From [Leptolyngbya] sp. PCC 7376 (lineage in GTDB: Bacteria; Cyanobacteriota; Cyanobacteriia; Cyanobacteriales; MRBY01): a DNA stretch of 64,000 nt. Positions 19,986-28,529 of the stretch are shown piece by piece. The notes under the pieces are model-generated. The model had not been told where the DNA came from, searched no databases, and saw only the letters and a list, made by a program, of their open reading frames with translations. The DNA lies in contig NC_019683.1 in NCBI RefSeq assembly GCF_000316605.1, positions 3,580,036 through 3,644,035 on the forward strand. Direction: 5' to 3'. A program made the position numbers and the translations under genes. Numbering within the stretch: the first letter of the stretch is position 1; each line of letters begins with the position of its first letter.

Positions 19986-20744
19986 TCAATTTTTGGGCGG
20001 CTGATGTTGCTGGGTACGGTAGTCATCTTTGGCCTTTTTGCGAGCTTTACGGGTCTTTTTGATTTTGTCTTTTTTATTCTGATCAGATTGTTTCTGATTG
20101 GTCTTTGGTCGCCAATACAATGCTTTTTGCCATGGCTTTTTAATGACCTCAAAATTACAGATGATCGGATACAGTACTGGATAAAATTTATCGGAGCCAT
20201 ATTCTGAACACCGGATCATCAGTGTTACTTCAAAATCGAGGTCTTCATCTCTAGCTGTTTTGAGGAGATCGGACGAAAAAATCGGCTGGGTAATGTCGTA
20301 GATAAGTTTGTCTTCGTCTTTTAGGGTGAGGCTTGATTCGATAGTGAGTTTGTCGTTGAGGATTTCGCGGGGAGAAATGATGCTACTGGCCTGGGCTTGA
20401 AATAGATCGATATTGAGAGCGGGTGGCAATCGGATAATCCGTTGGGATTTGCCATCAAAATCCATCAAACTGCTTCGGTTCCAGTGGATCTCAAAGTATT
20501 GTTCAAAGGTTTTGTTTTCGAGGCTGATACTAAAACTATTCAGGGTATCGGTGAGGGGCGATCGCCCAAAATCAAAGCTAAATGATAGTTTTTCGTCGAG
20601 ACCAAATTTTGTGAGCTGTGCTGAGAGAAAGTCTTTATTGAGGCGAACCTCTGTCAGCTTATCGATTTCGTCCACGATGCTTTGATAGACATACCAGAGC
20701 ACGATGGCATAAACGAACAAAATTAGGATATCAAAACCATTCAT
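19986..20744 (-). CDS. Hypothetical single-span membrane protein with basic tail
   Basis: An N-terminal membrane span (FDILILFVYAIVLWYVY, residues 4-20) is followed by a soluble region with many beta-like segments (residues 40-205) and a strongly basic C-terminus rich in Lys and Arg (residues 215-242). No domain is recognised. The basic tail could bind nucleic acid or acidic lipid; that is inference. It lies on the same strand upstream of groS, but the CIRCE promoter separates them. Confidence 0.65.
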   Translation of the reverse strand: MNGFDILILFVYAIVLWYVYQSIVDEIDKLTEVRLNKDFLSAQLTKFGLDEKLSFSFDFGRSPLTDTLNSFSISLENKTFEQYFEIHWNRSSLMDFDGKSQRIIRLPPALNIDLFQAQASSIISPREILNDKLTIESSLTLKDEDKLIYDITQPIFSSDLLKTARDEDLDFEVTLMIRCSEYGSDKFYPVLYPIICNFEVIKKPWQKALYWRPKTNQKQSDQNKKDKIKKTRKARKKAKDDYRTQQHQPPKN

Positions 20745-20996
20745 GATCGATCTCAGAGCGGGCTTTGGGTAAGTGTGTTTTTATCCTAATTGAGATTTCT
20801 GTTGAATTCATCCCCTGTGGCGATCGCCTAATTTATGGTTGTTGTCGTCATCAAAAAACGATATTAAACGAGTCGTCGATAAGCCTTATAAACAATCACG
20901 TGCATTACCGGGGCGATCGCCGACTTCTCCTGTATGATTTGACCAATATTTTCAAAACCCTTTAAACACACTTGCGAAGTAGGAATTTTTTACATC

Positions 20997-21362
20997 ATGG
21001 CTAAATCAAAGGTTGCCAGCACGTCAGAAGTCAGCGGAGATAAGGTGCTCAAGGCAAAGGTCAACGGTCAACCAGTGCTCGTCTCGAAGTCTGGTGACAG
21101 CTATTGTGCGATCGCCGGGAAATGTCCCCACCTCAATTTACCCATGTCAAAAGGCAAGGTTGAGAACGGCACTATCACTTGCCCTTTCCACGGCTCTAAA
21201 TTTGATCTATGCAGCGGCAAAAACGTTGAATGGGTAGATTCTTTCGTTGGTATTCCCCTCCCCGGCGTGGCTAAAAAGATGGTTGCAATGGGTAAAGAGC
21301 CCACTGATGTTGCAAGTTTTGCTGTTTCTCAAGAAGGCGAAGATCTCTACATCGACGCATAG
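20997..21362 (+). CDS. Rieske [2Fe-2S] domain protein
   Basis: The cluster ligands are C43 and H45 (GKCPHLN) and C62 and H65 (TCPFHGSKFD), the Rieske-type pair. At 121 residues with no membrane anchor it is a soluble Rieske ferredoxin, like those that serve dioxygenases or nitrite reductase small subunits. There is no oxygenase partner next to it. ATG 20997 opens the frame at a normal Rieske N-terminus. Confidence 0.9.
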   Translation: MAKSKVASTSEVSGDKVLKAKVNGQPVLVSKSGDSYCAIAGKCPHLNLPMSKGKVENGTITCPFHGSKFDLCSGKNVEWVDSFVGIPLPGVAKKMVAMGKEPTDVASFAVSQEGEDLYIDA

Positions 21363-21414
21363 AAATACCAAGTGAATACAGTCATTTTGAATAAGTTTTA
21401 AGGAAAGCATACAT

Positions 21415-21522
21415 CCTTCCTCGGGGAAGGTGGCCGAAGGTCGGAAGGGGTTTCAGAAAGTTTTACAACCCATGGAAAACCTACCCCTAACCCCTCCCAA
21501 GAGGGGAACTTTCAAGACTAAT
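21415..21522. repeat. Dispersed-repeat-like intergenic element
   Basis: The spacer holds G-rich and C-rich blocks in opposite order (CTCGGGGAAGGTGGCCGAAGG, then CCCCTAACCCCTCCCAAGAG) and can form local hairpins such as CCTTCC/GGAAGG. The CCCCTAACCCCTCCC style is one that recurs between genes in many cyanobacterial genomes. Only one copy is seen in this window, so repeat status rests on recall. Confidence 0.45.
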
Positions 21523-21539
21523 TATTCAAACAAAACCGT

Positions 21540-22004
21540 TTAAGCGGGAGGAATGTCGAAATGCATGACATCTTCCCGCTTTCCTAATTTTGAATAGAGA
21601 TTTATCGCCGGGTCGTCGCCATAATCAGCCTGCACAAAAATGACATAGGCTCCCCGCTCAGCCGCAATTTCTTGAACTTTCTCGATGCAAGCAGTGGCAA
21701 TACCTTGGCGGCGGTGCTCAGAGAGAACGGCAAGGTCATAAATATAAATTTCACTGCGGGCTTGCTCGAATTTCTGGAGTTCATAGGCGACTAGTCCTCC
21801 CACCACTTGTCCAGACTTCAGCGCTGCAACAGCAATAAAATAATCCCGGTTTAACAAATTCTGTAAGTACTCATCGGTGGGCTGGTTCTGGCAATAGGAT
21901 TCTTTGTCCTCAAAGGCATCACCAAAAACAGTAAGCAACTGACGCATCAACTCAATGTCAGTAGCCGCAAGCTGTCGGATTTCTATCGACGGGATCAAAC
22001 TCAT
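21540..22004 (-). CDS. GNAT acetyltransferase, AAC(3)-I-like
   Basis: This 154-residue protein matches recalled AAC(3)-I enzymes very well in its C-terminal half: KFEQARSEIYIYDLAV, EHRRQGIATA (the acetyl-CoA loop, R/Q-X-X-G-X-A), GAYVIFVQADYGDDPA and EVMHFDI-like VMHFDI. AAC(3)-I acetylates the 3-amino group of gentamicin-type aminoglycosides. Chromosomal cyanobacterial homologues probably have another natural substrate. The start codon overlaps the upstream stop as ATGA, so translation is likely coupled to the truncated pentapeptide gene. No attC site or integron feature is seen. Confidence 0.88.
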   Translation of the reverse strand: MSLIPSIEIRQLAATDIELMRQLLTVFGDAFEDKESYCQNQPTDEYLQNLLNRDYFIAVAALKSGQVVGGLVAYELQKFEQARSEIYIYDLAVLSEHRRQGIATACIEKVQEIAAERGAYVIFVQADYGDDPAINLYSKLGKREDVMHFDIPPA

Positions 22005-22378
22005 TTTGGACGACGCTCCTCAACCCATTTTTCTGCTTCTTCGAGCGTATTAAAATCTTCTGGATATCGCTCATGTAAAACCAGAGCTAAACGATCCCAA
22101 TCGCGGTCTGGGTCAAGACCTAAACCTTCTGGTAGTAAAGCTCCACAAAGTAATGGCGGAGAATCTTCGCTACTGAGTTGACTCGATGTCAAATTTCGAG
22201 CATGACGAAAATCTGTTTTCAACAAAATTGAATTGTTGAGGTTGGCGTCTTCGAGGTTGGCGTCTTCGAGGTAGGCGTTAGAGAGGTTGGCGCGAAAAAG
22301 ATGCTTGCCAACTTGCTTTGTGAAAGTCTCAACTCCTAGAGAATCAGCATAGAGAATAATATTTAGCAATCGATTTTG
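22001..22378 (-). pseudogene. Pentapeptide-repeat protein, 5' end lost to IS1
   Basis: The remaining frame has pentapeptide repeats (ANLSNAYLEDANLEDANLNN, the A(D/N)LXX pattern) whose DNA shows 15-bp tandem units at about 22238-22299, and an acidic C-terminal part ending EEAEKWVEERRPK. The open frame extends to an ATG at 22429, but its first 17 codons are IS1 DNA, so the native start and promoter have been removed. The function of the original protein is unknown. It overlaps the acetyltransferase start by ATGA. Confidence 0.75.
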
Positions 22379-23139
22379 GGCGTTGGTGAATAGAGGTATG
22401 AATCTATGAGGGTCGAGGGATAGGGACATCCCAGAACTTGAGATAGTGAATCAGCAATCGAATCGAATGCTTTAACATCTCTAAAGACTTGGAATAACAT
22501 AAGGTCTTTCGATGGAGTCGAGCGAGATAATGCCGCAATCGAGTGTTCTCTCCTTCGACACGAGTCATGTAGGTCTTACTGATAATCTGGTCACCATCGG
22601 GTACAAACATGGGATAAACATGCCAGCCATCTGTGATGTAGAAGAAGCATCTCCAGAGACTAACCATTGCCCATAATGGTTTGAATGTCTCTGCGCTTCT
22701 GTCACCAACAGTCCAAGCGAGAATACCTGGTTGAAAGTGGTCTACGGCAGTCCAGAGCCAGACCTTATTTTTTTAGCACCGACGAATGTTTGAAGTTCAT
22801 CGAGTTCGCCAACCTGAGGCACCTGCTCAGGTGCATAAGCATCAGGTAGTAATTCAGCGACTTGTTTGACCCAAGTGATGACGGTAGTGTGGTGCACTCC
22901 TTTCACCCGTTCAATGGCTCGAAAGCCCATACCGTTGACATACATTTTGAGGCATTCACGTTTGAAGGACTTTGAGTAGCCGAGCTGGCTGTAGCGGTCG
23001 ATAAACTGACGACCGCAATCTACACAGATGTGATTCTGTTTGCCTTTTTTCTTTCCATTCTTACGGATATGAGTAGATTGGTATTCTGGACATTCCATTG
23101 CGTCAACAACCTCCATTCATACCTCTATTCTGCAACGCC
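22379..23139 (-). mobile_element. IS1-family insertion sequence, 761 bp
   Basis: The ends are 25-bp inverted repeats with two mismatches (left 22379-22403, right 23115-23139), sharing GAATAGAGGTATGAAT. The size matches IS1. The 8-9 bases beside each end do not repeat. The left flank is a broken pentapeptide gene and the right flank a broken IS256 gene, so a deletion or rearrangement followed insertion. Confidence 0.88.
22404..23098 (-). CDS. IS1-family transposase made by -1 frameshift (InsAB')
   Basis: The first frame (from ATG 23098) encodes a zinc-finger InsA-like part (CPEYQSTHIRKNG, CVDCGRQF) followed by a helix-turn-helix-like region, and stops at 22742. At 22768-22774 a run of seven A on the minus strand allows a -1 slip. 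The new frame continues WLWTAVDHFQPGIL, YFYITDGW-like FYITDGWHVYP and KTYMTRVEGENTRLRHYL to the stop at 22404. The fused product would be about 231 aa, the length of IS1 InsAB'. I treat the frame change as programmed rather than a defect because the slip site is in the usual place and both frames are otherwise intact. Confidence 0.85.
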
Positions 23140-23653
23140 GAAGCGGTGTTCCCAAAAACGAGAGTGCAATTATGTATCGTTCATCTGATACGAAATAGCC
23201 TGAAATTCGTTTCTTGGAAAGACCGTAAGTCCGTGGTGTCAGACCTCAAGCCCATTTATCTGGCCGCCACAGTTGCCAAGGCAGAATCTGCCTTAACTGC
23301 TTTTGCGGAGCGTTGGGACGGCATCTACCCCACTATTTCCCAGACATGGCTGAATCATTGGGACAACATCATTCCATTATTTGATTATCCAGCTCCCATC
23401 CGCCGCATCATTTACACCACCAATGCCATTGAGGCAGTCAATCGCTCTTTGGGCAAGGTGTTAAAAACCAAGAGCATGTTCCCCCATGCAGATGCTGCCC
23501 TGAAATTGCTGTATTTAGCCCTGAAGAATTTGATGAAGAGATGGACGATACCAATACCCCATTGGAAAAGGGCCTTAAGCTATTTTGCCATTGATCATCC
23601 AGAGTATTTTCTTCACTAATTTTCTTGGCTTACACAAAATTCTTGACACTCCC
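23140..23653 (+). pseudogene. IS256-family transposase, 3' half only
   Basis: The frame from 23140 to 23619 reads EAVFPKTRVQLCIVHLIRNS and then SWKDRK, YTTNAIEAVNRSLGKVLKTK and a C-terminus HPEYFLH, the second half of an IS256/mutator transposase. The N-terminal half with the first catalytic Asp residues is missing; the open frame borrows 14 codons from IS1. After the stop, GGCTTACACAAAATTC and TTGACACTCCC (to 23653) look like the IS256 right-end repeat. It cannot move by itself. Confidence 0.85.
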
Positions 23654-23796
23654 GTCTACTCTTGAGGCGATTAGCCTAAAGCTAGGCTTTTCAAACACCC
23701 TCTTAACTGAAATTTTATAATCTTCCTTTAAACTTGCATTGTTTATTTAAATAAAGGCTTAAGATCTGGTTAATGTATTTAACCGGTGATTAAGTG

Positions 23797-24522
23797 ATGA
23801 TTACTGAGCAAGGCAAAGTTCGGTTGACGACATACTTTCTGGGGGGGATAGCGGGAAGTCTAGTGATGGCAAGTATCATTGGTCAAGCAATGTACTATTT
23901 GCCCCACCACAACTCGATTCAATACATTTTATCCACGATGTTCTATGTTGACCGTGAACATAATGTTCCGACTACATTTGCGAGCTTACTGTTGTTGTTT
24001 GCGGCAATTCTCTTATTCACAATTGCTCTTAATCAGGTTAAGAAAAAATTAGCTGCTAGTCATTGGTTTGTGCTTGCATGTGGATTCGCATTTATGTCAA
24101 TTGATGAGATGTTCTCGCTACATGAACGTTTAATTCAGCCAACACATAATCTTTTGACTGGTTTGTTAAATGTTGAGCATTTAGGACTTTTTCGTTTTGC
24201 GTGGGTTATTCCAGGAATTGTATTGGTGATGTTGTTGATCCCTTATTTCTGGAATTTTGTGATGGAGTTACCGCGTCATACTCGCCGAAATTTTATAATG
24301 TCTGCTGCAATTTTTCTTGCTGGGGCGATTGGAACAGAGTTGATTGGCGGTTATTTTTTCGAGCTATATGGTGTTGATAATTTTGCTTATAGTATGATTG
24401 CGACAGTTGAAGAAAGTCTGGAGATGACGGGTGTCATTTTGTTCATTCATGGATTGATGAGCTTTATTGCTGAATCTAAGAGTGAGGCGATCGCCGAGAA
24501 TTCCCTTCCTGAGGCTTTTTAA
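23797..24522 (+). CDS. Hypothetical six-span membrane protein
   Basis: About six hydrophobic spans are visible (near residues 11-31, 60-79, 88-104, 133-154, 168-188 and 200-222 from ATG 23797). Conserved-looking polar residues lie inside or next to the spans: IDEMFSLHE around residue 107 and VEESLEMTG near 206. Paired acidic and His residues in membrane helices recall metal-dependent membrane hydrolases, but I cannot assign a family. GTG 23794 is one codon upstream and equally possible. Confidence 0.7.
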   Translation: MITEQGKVRLTTYFLGGIAGSLVMASIIGQAMYYLPHHNSIQYILSTMFYVDREHNVPTTFASLLLLFAAILLFTIALNQVKKKLAASHWFVLACGFAFMSIDEMFSLHERLIQPTHNLLTGLLNVEHLGLFRFAWVIPGIVLVMLLIPYFWNFVMELPRHTRRNFIMSAAIFLAGAIGTELIGGYFFELYGVDNFAYSMIATVEESLEMTGVILFIHGLMSFIAESKSEAIAENSLPEAF

Positions 24523-24693
24523 TTAGATGTAATAAGGATTGGCCAGTAGTTATTGTCTCTAGTTTTGGCTGATTTTTGCTAGTTTGAACATGGATAAGGT
24601 GCGACTAAGCAGGAACTTGTCGCTCAATCGCATAGTCAATAAAGCAAGTATTTGCACATTAAATTTCAGCTGGAGCGTTAAGAGAAGGTCGAT

Positions 24694-26544
24694 ATGAGCA
24701 AAGGTCAATGGTGGAGCCCGCAATCTGTCGGAACAATGATTGGGGCGATCGCCTTGGTGATAGGCTCTAGCTCTGCGGCGATCGCCGCAGATACCTTGAG
24801 ATTACGGATTGGCCCATTGCAGCAAACCTTGGCTGTTGATGATTTAGAAAATTTTGCAGAGACTGGCGATATCCCCACAAAACTGCTGCCCTACAAAAGT
24901 TTTCTCAGCGGGAATATGCGGGGCTTTCTCCAGAAAAGTTTGAATGTGCAGCCTGAAGTCGCAACCCAATTTTTAGATGAATTGTGGGAGTCACCTACCG
25001 GAAAAATTGTCCTAGATCAATTGCAAATTGCGCTACCTGATACTTCTGTCGATGGACTGAAAACTGCGTTAAATGCTGTAGCGGGTCAAGAGCTCAATAT
25101 CAGTGCTTTAAATGTTTTAAGAGCTTATCCTGCGAAAGAATTAACGGTTGATTTAACGGCGGTGGCAGGATTGCTGTTACAAACGAATTTGCCGAATTTA
25201 CAAAGCCAAATCCTGAGCCCTAGGATTACAGATGATCTAGAGGTGGAACCAGAAGAAGTTGCAATTATTCCGTCAAGTTTAGACCCCACAGCAGCTGGTG
25301 AGCAGTCAGTGCGTCGTCAAACTGTAGTGCTGCGAGATTCTGATCGTGATCGCACAATTCCAGTGGATATCTACGATAGTCCTTCCGCGAAAAATCAACT
25401 GATTGTTTTGTCCCATGGTTTTGCTGCCAATCGTCGTTTTTTAGACTATTTGGCCTATCATCTGGCATCTCATGGTTATACCGTGGTTACACCGGATCAT
25501 CCCGGTAGTAATGTGCAATCGCTGTTTGATTCTGGTCTGAATTTTGAAAATTTATTGCCAGCTGATGAATTTATTGAGCGTCCAAAAGATATTAGTTTTG
25601 TTTTGGATGAGCTGGAAACCCTGAATGTATCAAAGGAATATCCAGGACAGTTTGCAACGACGAATGTCACGGTGATTGGTCACTCCTTTGGTGGGTTTAC
25701 GGCGCTGGCTCTGGCGGGAGGAGTTGTCGATCCGCCTGCGATTCGCAACCACTGTAATCAATCGAATCCTTTGATGCGTGCGCCCGGAGATTGGCTGCAA
25801 TGTGCGGCTTCGGAGTTGCCCTATGGTCGTCTTAATTTAAAGGATGACCGCATTAAACAGGCGATCGCCCTGAATCCGATTATTGGGGAAGTTTTTGGGA
25901 CGGATGGCTTAAGTGAAATTGATATTCCGACTATGGTGCTTACGGGTACAAAAGATGCCATTACTCCAAGTTTGACTCACCAACTTTTGCCATTTAAAGA
26001 GTTGGGTGGTGAAAAATATTTAGTGGTGGCTGATGGCGCAACCCACATGAGTGTGACGGATTTGAGTAATCGAGATAATCTCTTGTCGCAAAGTACTTTG
26101 GTGCCGGAAGTGATGGGCGCTGAAGCTGAACCCGTACGGGAAATGTTAAAGGCTTTGAGTTTAAGTTTTGTCGAACGTCATGATGAAGCTGGAGAAACTT
26201 ATGGTGACTTTTTATCCGCTGGCTATGTGCAATCTTTGTCGAGTGACGCCATTCAACTACGTTTAACCCAAGAAATTTCTACAGAGCTGGAGCAATTTCT
26301 GAGCCATTTGCCCCAAACTAAAATTACAGCGGCGCGTGCTCAACAACCATCATCTTCTGATCAAAAACAGTTTTTTTTTAGCTTCTGGCGATCTCCCAAA
26401 AAACCTAAGTTACAAACTTACCCCACAGGAATTTTAAGAGCGAACCTAGACCCTTTTTTCCAAACAGCTCTCAATGTTGATGCCGCAGATTTATATTCGG
26501 TAGCCCATTTGAACGATGATCAGTCAACGCAGCAATGGAATTAG
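24694..26544 (+). CDS. Secreted alpha/beta hydrolase with DUF1400 domain
   Basis: A signal peptide (residues 1-32, ending AAIAADTL) leads into a DUF1400 region (about 33-150, LRIGPLQQTLAVDDLENFA and PLLP-like segments), a module found in cyanobacterial hydrolases. The alpha/beta hydrolase domain follows: VLSHGFAANRRFLDYLA (oxyanion region), VVTPDHPGS, and the nucleophile elbow GHSFGG with S331. A likely acid is in LTGTKDAITP and the His in DGATHMS. Members are lipase- or dienelactone-hydrolase-like; the substrate is unknown. It is probably periplasmic. Confidence 0.88.
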   Translation: MSKGQWWSPQSVGTMIGAIALVIGSSSAAIAADTLRLRIGPLQQTLAVDDLENFAETGDIPTKLLPYKSFLSGNMRGFLQKSLNVQPEVATQFLDELWESPTGKIVLDQLQIALPDTSVDGLKTALNAVAGQELNISALNVLRAYPAKELTVDLTAVAGLLLQTNLPNLQSQILSPRITDDLEVEPEEVAIIPSSLDPTAAGEQSVRRQTVVLRDSDRDRTIPVDIYDSPSAKNQLIVLSHGFAANRRFLDYLAYHLASHGYTVVTPDHPGSNVQSLFDSGLNFENLLPADEFIERPKDISFVLDELETLNVSKEYPGQFATTNVTVIGHSFGGFTALALAGGVVDPPAIRNHCNQSNPLMRAPGDWLQCAASELPYGRLNLKDDRIKQAIALNPIIGEVFGTDGLSEIDIPTMVLTGTKDAITPSLTHQLLPFKELGGEKYLVVADGATHMSVTDLSNRDNLLSQSTLVPEVMGAEAEPVREMLKALSLSFVERHDEAGETYGDFLSAGYVQSLSSDAIQLRLTQEISTELEQFLSHLPQTKITAARAQQPSSSDQKQFFFSFWRSPKKPKLQTYPTGILRANLDPFFQTALNVDAADLYSVAHLNDDQSTQQWN

Positions 26545-26618
26545 AGTTTTAGTTTTATTTTCGGCATGTGAACTTTGGCTGAAAAGGTAAGATAGAGCAA
26601 TTCAATTGACCCCTTAGT

Positions 26619-27896
26619 GTGATGTCCCAGACTCCCCAGCTTTCGAAATTTGGTACGCAGATGTCTCGTTTAACCGGGGTGCGCGCCATTATGAAGGATA
26701 TTATCGATACCCTAAAAGCGGGAGCAGGACAAGAATTCATTAATCTCAGTGCGGGTAATCCAGTAATTATTCCCGAGGTGGAACAGCTCTGGCGTGATTG
26801 CACAGCAGATTTATTGGCGAGTGCAGAATACGGTGAAGTGGTTTGTCGATATGGTTCATCTCAGGGTTATGAGCCACTCATCGAGGCGATCGCCACAGAC
26901 TTTAATAAGCGTTATGGGTTGAACCTTACTAGCGACAATATTGTTATTACCCCCGGCTCTCAATCGCTTTATTTTCTCGCGGCAAATGCTTTCGGAGGAT
27001 ATGATGCGGGCGATCGCCTCAAAGAAATTATTTTGCCTCTGAGCCCTGATTACACAGGCTATGGTGGCGTAAGTTTGTATCCCGAAGCAGTTAAAGCTTT
27101 TAAGCCAAGTCTCGATATTGATAGAGCCAGCCATCGTTTTAAATATCGTCCAGACTTTAGCCAACTGAAAATCGATGAAACGTCTGGTTGCGTTATTTTT
27201 TCGCGTCCTTGTAATCCGACAGGTAATGTTCTCAGTAATGATGAAACCAAAAAAATTGCAGACCTTGCCGCAACTTATGATGTACCTGTTTTAATTGATT
27301 CGGCTTATGCACCGCCTTTTCCAGCTCTGAATTTTACGGAAATGAAACCGTTATTTGGTGGCAACATTATTCACTGTATGAGTTTATCGAAGGCTGGTCT
27401 GCCCGGTGAACGAGTGGGTATTGCCATCGGTGAGCCAAAATTTGTAAGTATTTTGCAAGCATTTCTCACGAATGCCTGTATCCATTCCTCTCGATATGGC
27501 CAGGCGATCGCCACCCGCGCGATTCAGTCGGGAGCCTTAGCCGAAATTGCGCTAAATGTGATTCGACCTTATTACCAAAATAAAATCCAGATTCTCACGG
27601 CTAAACTAGACCAATGTATGTCGGATGATATTCCGTGGTATCTTCACCGTGCAGAAGGCGCAATTTTCGCGTGGCTTTGGTTTGATGAACTGCCAATGAC
27701 CGACTGGGAACTCTATCAAGAATTGAAAAAAGTTGGTGTGATTGTCGTGCCTGGTGGTCCATTTTTCCCCGGTTTACAAGAGCCTTGGGAGCATAAACAA
27801 CAATGTTTGCGCATTAGTTTGACAGCTAGTGATCAAGATATCGAGACTGCTGTAGAAAGGCTCGCGGCGATCGCCCAGCAGATTTATGCGAAATAA
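26619..27896 (+). CDS. avtA: Valine-pyruvate aminotransferase-like PLP enzyme
   Basis: A fold-type I aminotransferase with NLSAGNPVIIPEVE at the N-terminus, the Asn of SRPCNPTGN, the Asp of LIDSAYAPPFP and the PLP-binding K258 in SLSKAGLPGERVG. The order and wording match AvtA-type valine-pyruvate transaminases, which form alanine and 2-oxoisovalerate. Close relatives include other class I enzymes, so substrate use is inferred. The gene starts 74 bases after the hydrolase on the same strand. Confidence 0.85.
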   Translation: MMSQTPQLSKFGTQMSRLTGVRAIMKDIIDTLKAGAGQEFINLSAGNPVIIPEVEQLWRDCTADLLASAEYGEVVCRYGSSQGYEPLIEAIATDFNKRYGLNLTSDNIVITPGSQSLYFLAANAFGGYDAGDRLKEIILPLSPDYTGYGGVSLYPEAVKAFKPSLDIDRASHRFKYRPDFSQLKIDETSGCVIFSRPCNPTGNVLSNDETKKIADLAATYDVPVLIDSAYAPPFPALNFTEMKPLFGGNIIHCMSLSKAGLPGERVGIAIGEPKFVSILQAFLTNACIHSSRYGQAIATRAIQSGALAEIALNVIRPYYQNKIQILTAKLDQCMSDDIPWYLHRAEGAIFAWLWFDELPMTDWELYQELKKVGVIVVPGGPFFPGLQEPWEHKQQCLRISLTASDQDIETAVERLAAIAQQIYAK

Positions 27897-27911
27897 TGGC
27901 TTCTCAATGGG

Positions 27912-28505
27912 TTAGAAAATGTTGAGTTGTTTCGGTTCTGAGGCTGCTGCAATGAGGCGATCGCAACCAGAATCTGGATATGCCCAGCGATAATGGCATT
28001 CCTTGGGATTGCCCCAACAGAGGGCGAGATAAACTTCATCGCGACCAATATCAATTTCTGCCCATTCAGCTAGCTGACCCGCCAGGCGAATTTTCTCCGC
28101 TGTCAGTGGGTGAGTTTCGTGATTTTTTAATTCCCAGAAATTTAGGCCTGCGGTAATTTTCCACCAGAATTGCATCACAGTTTCTTTTGCATTTTGCAGA
28201 ACTGTTTTATCTGAGTCAATCGCAATTAGTTGATGATGAATTTCTGGAAGTTTAAGCTCGTACTCACCGACCTTAAGATCACGCCAAATAATACCTGACA
28301 CTTGCTGCTCAAGCTGGTAATTATGGATTTGTTGGGTGAAATCTTTGCAAGCAAAAACCTTCCCAACCTGTTCTAGATCTAAGGCCATACTCACAATTGG
28401 TACACCCACTCGATCTTCGGAGGAGAGCAAGAGGCGATCACCTCGCCATGCAGCTTTCAGCTCTTGGTCAAGGATACGAATTAGATCTTCGGTGCTGTAG
28501 GTCAT
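27912..28505 (-). CDS. Conserved hypothetical protein, 197 aa
   Basis: The protein is soluble, without signal or membrane span. It has several Trp-rich segments (MQFWWKITAGLNFWELKNHE, YRWAYPDSG) and looks like a single alpha/beta domain. I do not recognise a family. It is 24 bases downstream of the DUF4335 gene on the same strand, so the three minus-strand genes from 30.6 to 27.9 kb probably form one operon. Confidence 0.7.
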   Translation of the reverse strand: MTYSTEDLIRILDQELKAAWRGDRLLLSSEDRVGVPIVSMALDLEQVGKVFACKDFTQQIHNYQLEQQVSGIIWRDLKVGEYELKLPEIHHQLIAIDSDKTVLQNAKETVMQFWWKITAGLNFWELKNHETHPLTAEKIRLAGQLAEWAEIDIGRDEVYLALCWGNPKECHYRWAYPDSGCDRLIAAASEPKQLNIF

Positions 28506-28529
28506 GACGTTCGAGTCAGTCCATCATTT

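Noticed and set aside
20765-20965. 66-codon frame before the Rieske gene
   Set aside because: No family, no good ribosome site, and it lies in promoter DNA.
21540-22004. AAC(3)-I-like gene as an acquired integron cassette
   Set aside because: No attC site, integrase or cassette neighbour is present, and the gene overlaps a cyanobacterial pentapeptide gene.
22238-22299. 15-bp tandem units as a CRISPR or minisatellite
   Set aside because: They encode the pentapeptide repeats of the protein and have no spacers.
22742-22780. IS1 frame change as a disabling mutation
   Set aside because: The A7 run is at the usual programmed slip site and both frames are intact.
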